A stretch of DNA of 19,899 nt from Cytophagaceae bacterium. Its GTDB lineage: Bacteria; Bacteroidota; Bacteroidia; Cytophagales; Spirosomataceae. Of this stretch, positions 16,091 to 19,899 are shown piece by piece. Position 1 is the first letter of the stretch, and each line of letters starts with the position of its first letter. A model generated the notes under the pieces. It saw only the letters and a program-made list of their open reading frames with translations, did no database searches and had not been told where the DNA came from. Both the position numbers and the translations under genes were made by a program. The stretch lies in the NCBI GenBank assembly GCA_947471105.1, contig CANIYB010000004.1:1-19899 (forward strand), written 5' to 3'.

Positions 16091-16813
16091 ATGGATATAA
16101 AACTTGATATTTTGGTGATGGCCGCTCATCCAGATGATGCGGAATTAAGTTGCTCAGGAACCATTCTTTCCTACATTGCTCAAGGAAAAAAAGTAGGGAT
16201 TGTCGATTTTACAAGAGGTGAAATGGGAACCAGAGGAACTCCTGAAATTCGTTTGCAGGAGTCGAATGATGCGACAAAAATCTTAGGATTACATGCTAGA
16301 GAAAATTTAGGATTAGCAGATGGTTTTTTCCAAAATGATCAGGCAAGCCAATTAATCTTAATGGAAGTAATCAGGCGATATAGGCCTGAAATTGTGCTAG
16401 CCAATGCACTCGAAGATAGACATCCTGACCATGGAAAAGGAGCTAAATTAGCCATTGATGCCTGTTTTTTATCAGGGCTTCGAATGATTCACACGATTGA
16501 TTCCCATTCGAAATCGGAGCAAGCTGCATGGCGTCCCAAACATGTATATCATTATATTCAAGACCGATATTTAGAGCCAGATTTTGTGATCGACATCACG
16601 GAACATTGGGAAACGAAAGAACAATCGATTCGAGCTTTTAAAAGTCAATTTTTTGATCCAACCTCCAAAGAACCCAATTCCTACATTTCGAGTCCTGATT
16701 TCCTATCTTTCATTCAAGCGAGAGCCCAAGAAATGGGCCATAAAATAGGGGTGAAATATGGCGAAGGCTTTCAAAGCCAAAAGACGATGCAAGTAACGAA
16801 TTTATTTAGTTGA
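16091..16813 (+). CDS. bshB1: Bacillithiol biosynthesis deacetylase BshB1
   Basis: Removes the acetyl group from GlcNAc-malate to give GlcN-malate, the second step of bacillithiol synthesis (between BshA and BshC). The protein has 240 residues and belongs to the LmbE/PIG-L zinc deacetylase family. The zinc and catalytic motif AHPDDAE has H13, D15 and D16; the second motif HPDHG (H111-H114) follows. FTRGEMGTRGTPEIRLQES is the stretch that typifies BshB1 rather than mycothiol MshB or the broader BshB2. It starts 1 nt after the M23 stop, so it probably shares the trxB transcript. BshA and BshC are not in the window. Bacillithiol is the usual low-molecular-weight thiol of many Bacteroidota. The gene ends 2 nt from the convergent pdxH. 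Confidence 0.92.
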   Translation: MDIKLDILVMAAHPDDAELSCSGTILSYIAQGKKVGIVDFTRGEMGTRGTPEIRLQESNDATKILGLHARENLGLADGFFQNDQASQLILMEVIRRYRPEIVLANALEDRHPDHGKGAKLAIDACFLSGLRMIHTIDSHSKSEQAAWRPKHVYHYIQDRYLEPDFVIDITEHWETKEQSIRAFKSQFFDPTSKEPNSYISSPDFLSFIQARAQEMGHKIGVKYGEGFQSQKTMQVTNLFS

Positions 16814-16815
16814 CT

Positions 16816-17451
16816 TTAAGGTGCTAGTCGGCCGATTTTCCAAATTCCCCCCTCGCTTAATTCATAGATCACCCGATCATGCAAACGAGAAGTACGTCCT
16901 TGCCAAAATTCAAAATAAGAGGGAATCAATTCATAACCTCCCCAATGGGGTGGCTTGGGAACTTCCTGACCTTCATACTTGGCCTCCAATTCCTTAAATG
17001 CCAATTCTAAAACATCACGTGATTCGATGCGAGAACTTTGTTCTGAAACCCAAGCGCCTATTTGTGAGGCACGAGGTCTATTTTTAAAATATATTTCAGC
17101 CGTGGCTGAATCTACCTTTTGAGTTATCCCTTCAATTCGAATTTGGCGTTCTAATTCGGCCCAAAAAAAAGTGATACATGCCTGAGGATGCTTATTCAAT
17201 GACTCACCTTTACTTGATTGGTAATTCGTATAGAATGAAAATCCTTCACCAACATTTTTCAATAATACAATACGTCCATTGGGCATCCCATTTTCACCTA
17301 TGGTGCTTACATGCATGGCGTTGGGTTCAGGCACCTGACTAGCTTTGGCCTCAGAAAACCATTTTTTAAATTGTTCAAAAGGATTTTTATCCACAGAAGA
17401 TTCCAGTAATTCTCCTTTTTGATAATTGATTCGGAGTTCAGCTAAGTTCAT
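16816..17451 (-). CDS. pdxH: Pyridoxamine 5'-phosphate oxidase
   Basis: An FMN enzyme that oxidises pyridoxamine- or pyridoxine-5'-phosphate to pyridoxal phosphate, the last step of PLP supply. It has 211 residues, normal length. Visible family blocks are NAMHVSTIGENGMPNGRIVLLK (FMN site, residues ~44-65), FYTNYQSSKGESL, FFWAELERQIRIEG, SRIESRD, and the C-terminal signature WGGYELIPSYFEFWQGRTSRLHDR, with the substrate-binding RLHDR. The C-terminus ends IGRLAP, the standard RLAP or RLSP end. It is monocistronic by position: convergent with bshB1 and divergent from polA, with an exact -7 box 45 nt upstream of its ATG. Confidence 0.95.
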   Translation of the reverse strand: MNLAELRINYQKGELLESSVDKNPFEQFKKWFSEAKASQVPEPNAMHVSTIGENGMPNGRIVLLKNVGEGFSFYTNYQSSKGESLNKHPQACITFFWAELERQIRIEGITQKVDSATAEIYFKNRPRASQIGAWVSEQSSRIESRDVLELAFKELEAKYEGQEVPKPPHWGGYELIPSYFEFWQGRTSRLHDRVIYELSEGGIWKIGRLAP

Positions 17452-17495
17452 ATTCGATCATTTTTTTCATATCTTTACTCAAAGGTAAAGCCCCA

Positions 17496-17503
17496 CAAAT
17501 TTA
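17496..17503 (-). promoter_or_regulatory. -7 box of the pdxH promoter
   Basis: TAAATTTG on the minus strand is an exact TAnnTTTG match, 45 nt upstream of the pdxH ATG and 10 nt from the polA start. No clear TTG -33 element lies at the expected distance. On the opposite strand, the polA side has only a weak candidate (TATCTTTA). Confidence 0.4.
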
Positions 17504-17513
17504 GTTAAATTCT

Positions 17514-19899
17514 ATGAAAAAATTATTCCTATTTGATGCAATGGCACTCATTTATCGAGCTCATTTTGCATTTGCTAAAACACCCAGAATTTCGTCAAAA
17601 GGAATCAATACCAGTGCCGTTTTTGGCTTTGCTAATACCATTTTAGAAGTTATTCAAAAAGAAAAGCCTGATTATTTAGGCGTTGCCTTTGATACCCCCG
17701 CTCCTACTTTTCGACACATCGAATATACCCCATACAAAGCTCAGCGCGAGAAGCAACCAGAAGACATCACCATTGCGATTCCTTATGTAAAGCGCTTGGT
17801 AGAAGCACTCGACATTCCCATTTTAATCTTAGATGGTTATGAAGCGGATGATGTGATCGGGACTATTGCCAAAAAAGCAGTGAAAGAAAATCCGGAAATT
17901 GTCGTTTACATGATGACGCCTGATAAAGATTATGGCCAATTAGTAGAAGAACGAATCAAAATGTATAAACCCGCTTTCATGGGAAAGGGGGTAGAAGTAC
18001 TAGGTCCCAAAGAGGTTTGCGCACGTTGGAACATAAAAAATGTAGACCAAGTCATCGACATGCTTGGCCTCATGGGAGATGCCGTGGATAATATCCCTGG
18101 AATTCCGGGGGTCGGTGAAAAGACGGCACAAAAACTATTGGAAGAATTTGAGTCTTTGGAGAATTTACTAGAAAACACCGATCTGTTAAAAGGAAAATTA
18201 CAAGAGAACTTGATCAATTTCAGGGAGCAAGGAATCTTATCCAAACACCTTGCAAGGATCCTATGTGAGGTTCCCATCGAATACGAAGAGGAAAAATTAA
18301 AGGCCACGCCTCCTAATCGCGCCCTTTTAGAACCCCTATTGGACGAGTTAGAATTTAGAACATTAAGGAAAAGAATTTTAGGAGAGGAAAGTCCAGCGCC
18401 CAGCGCAGAACCTAAATTGGCGCCCAAGAAGGATTCAAATCAAATGGATATGTTTGCCGTATCTTCAACGCCGCAAACTGCTGAAGTTCACGGAAGTATA
18501 GAGGAGAGCGTTAGTGAGCCAACTGATTTCAGTTTCAACAATCTACAGAACACTAAGCATCAATATCATTTAATTCAGGGGGAAGCAGCCATCAAATCCT
18601 TGATCGGTTTTTTAGCCCGACAAAGTTCCTTTTGCTTTGATACGGAAACGACTAGCTTGTCGGTTGTAGAAGCAGAGCTGGTAGGCATGTCATTTGCTTA
18701 CCGAAAGGCTGAAGCATTTTATGTACCCTTTCCTGAAAACAAGGAGGAATGCCAAAAGCAAGTTGACCTATTCAAGGAAATATTCGCCAATGAAGCGATT
18801 CAAAAAGTGGCCCAAAATATCAAATATGATATGAGTGTATTGGCCAACTATAACATCGAAATCAAAGGGGATATCTATGATACGATGTTGGCCCATTACC
18901 TAATCGAGCCCGAAAAACGTCATAATATGGACGCAATGGCCATGTCCTACTTAAACTACGAACCTATGTCGATCGAAAGTTTAATAGGCAAAAAAGGGAT
19001 CAAGCAGGGAAATATGAGGGATGCTGATGTCATGGCTGTCAAGGAATATGCCGCTGAGGATGCCGACATTACCCTCCAATTAAAACCCATTTTAGACCAA
19101 AAACTATTATCAAACCCTAAGGCCATAACGCTTTTACAGGAGGTTGAAATGCCGCTATCGCGCGTATTATCATCCATTGAAAGAGAAGGTGTTAATTTAG
19201 ACATTCCATTTTTGAAAGAAATGTCTAAAGTGTTGGAGGTTGATTCAAAAGCGGTCCAACAAAAAATTTATGAAGCGGCGGGACAAGAATTTAACATCGC
19301 ATCGCCCAAACAATTGGGGGAAATCTTATTTGAAAAATTAAAGCTTGATCCCAAAGCGAAAAAAACAAAAACGGGTCAATACATGACGGGGGAAGAAATT
19401 CTTTCTAAAATGGAATCTGAGCATGCCATCGCTTCCCTCATTTTAGATTTTCGCGAACTTCAAAAATTAAAGTCGACCTACGTAGATGCCCTACCCGAAT
19501 TAATTTCAAGTAAAACGGGTCGAATTCACACGTCGTTTATGCAGGCGGTTACGGCCACGGGTAGGTTGTCTTCTAAGGATCCCAACTTACAAAATATCCC
19601 CATCAGAACAGTTAGGGGACGTGAAATCAGAAAGGCATTTATTCCAAGAAATGAAGAGTATCAGATTTTATCAGCAGATTATTCGCAGATAGAATTACGG
19701 ATTATGGCTGCTTTTTCTCAAGATGATTCGATGCTAGAAGCATTTAATAACGGCTTAGATGTACATAAAGCTACGGCGGCGAAGGTTTTCCATGTTCCGT
19801 TGGAAGAGGTTAACTCCGATATGCGTAGAAAGGCTAAAACGGTCAATTTTGGAATTATTTATGGGGTTTCAGCTTTCGGGTTGGCGGGCCAATTAGCTA
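17514..19899 (+). CDS. polA: DNA polymerase I (cut by right window edge)
   Basis: Repairs gaps and removes Okazaki primers. 795 residues are visible and the C-terminal palm is missing. Domain 1 (about 1-290) is the 5' nuclease, with D8 (LFDAMALIYRAHFA), GYEADDVIG, TPDKDYGQLV and GLMGDAVDNIPGIPGVG. A ~60-residue linker carries QMDMF at 310-314. The 3'-5' exonuclease domain keeps all five proofreading residues, D376, E378, D439, Y512 and D516, so unlike Taq polymerase it should proofread. The polymerase domain shows motif A, ADYSQIELR (D722), and motif B, RRKAKTVNFGIIYG (R771, K775, F779). The phenylalanine at the motif-B site is normal for Pol I. The frame is clean from the ATG at 17514 to the edge. 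Confidence 0.96.
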   Translation, partial: MKKLFLFDAMALIYRAHFAFAKTPRISSKGINTSAVFGFANTILEVIQKEKPDYLGVAFDTPAPTFRHIEYTPYKAQREKQPEDITIAIPYVKRLVEALDIPILILDGYEADDVIGTIAKKAVKENPEIVVYMMTPDKDYGQLVEERIKMYKPAFMGKGVEVLGPKEVCARWNIKNVDQVIDMLGLMGDAVDNIPGIPGVGEKTAQKLLEEFESLENLLENTDLLKGKLQENLINFREQGILSKHLARILCEVPIEYEEEKLKATPPNRALLEPLLDELEFRTLRKRILGEESPAPSAEPKLAPKKDSNQMDMFAVSSTPQTAEVHGSIEESVSEPTDFSFNNLQNTKHQYHLIQGEAAIKSLIGFLARQSSFCFDTETTSLSVVEAELVGMSFAYRKAEAFYVPFPENKEECQKQVDLFKEIFANEAIQKVAQNIKYDMSVLANYNIEIKGDIYDTMLAHYLIEPEKRHNMDAMAMSYLNYEPMSIESLIGKKGIKQGNMRDADVMAVKEYAAEDADITLQLKPILDQKLLSNPKAITLLQEVEMPLSRVLSSIEREGVNLDIPFLKEMSKVLEVDSKAVQQKIYEAAGQEFNIASPKQLGEILFEKLKLDPKAKKTKTGQYMTGEEILSKMESEHAIASLILDFRELQKLKSTYVDALPELISSKTGRIHTSFMQAVTATGRLSSKDPNLQNIPIRTVRGREIRKAFIPRNEEYQILSADYSQIELRIMAAFSQDDSMLEAFNNGLDVHKATAAKVFHVPLEEVNSDMRRKAKTVNFGIIYGVSAFGLAGQLA

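Noticed and set aside
17930..19204. Open frames on the minus strand inside polA
   Set aside because: They are shadows of the polA codons: low-complexity Ser/Phe-rich translations with no family motif or start context.
1..19899. Mobile element, phage, toxin-antitoxin, defence or secretion cluster
   Set aside because: Every gene of substance is assigned to a housekeeping or envelope family. No transposase, integrase, terminal inverted repeats, tRNA-associated att site or defence domain was found.

Overview
This window looks like ordinary chromosome from a member of the Bacteroidota, most likely the order Cytophagales; the placement is by gene content and style, not by a database search. The DNA is AT-rich by eye. 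The gene set is typical of that phylum: an OmpA-type protein with WD40-like (PD40) repeats, BshB1 of bacillithiol synthesis, an M61 peptidase with a C-terminal PDZ-like part, a NamZ/DUF1343 muramidase, and the large glutamine-dependent NAD+ synthetase. Three promoters resemble the Bacteroidota -7 box TAnnTTTG. No tRNA, rRNA, CRISPR array, insertion sequence, integrase or phage gene was found. There is no sign of an island or defence system, and I do not see a new multi-gene system here.

Layout. 1-1311 (minus): a small lipoprotein-like gene abutting nadE, which runs off the left edge. 1417-3307 (plus): queE, then an OmpA/PD40 envelope gene 1 nt later. 3294-5148 (minus): rlpA and citrate synthase gltA with a hairpin terminator between them; rlpA overlaps the end of the OmpA gene tail to tail. 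5326-6591 (plus): peptidase T. 6588-6751: two heptad-repeat arrays in opposite orientation, one at each gene end of the pepT/guaA junction. 6757-9517 (minus): guaA and, upstream of it, a namZ-like gene broken by one missing base. 9589-12658 (plus): a LolC/E (FtsX-type) ABC permease overlapping an M61 peptidase. 12648-13916 (minus): a DctA/GltP-type dicarboxylate symporter. 14033-16813 (plus): a tight trxB - M23/LysM endopeptidase - bshB1 run. 16816-17451 (minus): pdxH. 17514-19899 (plus): polA, cut by the right edge.

How the genes work together. Most are independent housekeeping genes: NAD+, GMP, PLP and queuosine-precursor synthesis, the TCA cycle, DNA repair, peptide breakdown and C4-dicarboxylate uptake. 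Two themes recur. One is cell-wall and envelope work (OmpA/PD40, RlpA, NamZ, M23/LysM, the LolC/E-type permease). The other is thiol redox (TrxB, BshB1), where the two genes flank the wall endopeptidase in one apparent operon. Packing is tight: two convergent pairs overlap by 11-14 nt and a third is separated by 2 nt. The points most worth a second look are the namZ frameshift, the mirrored repeat arrays, and a sliding-clamp-like motif in the DNA polymerase I linker.
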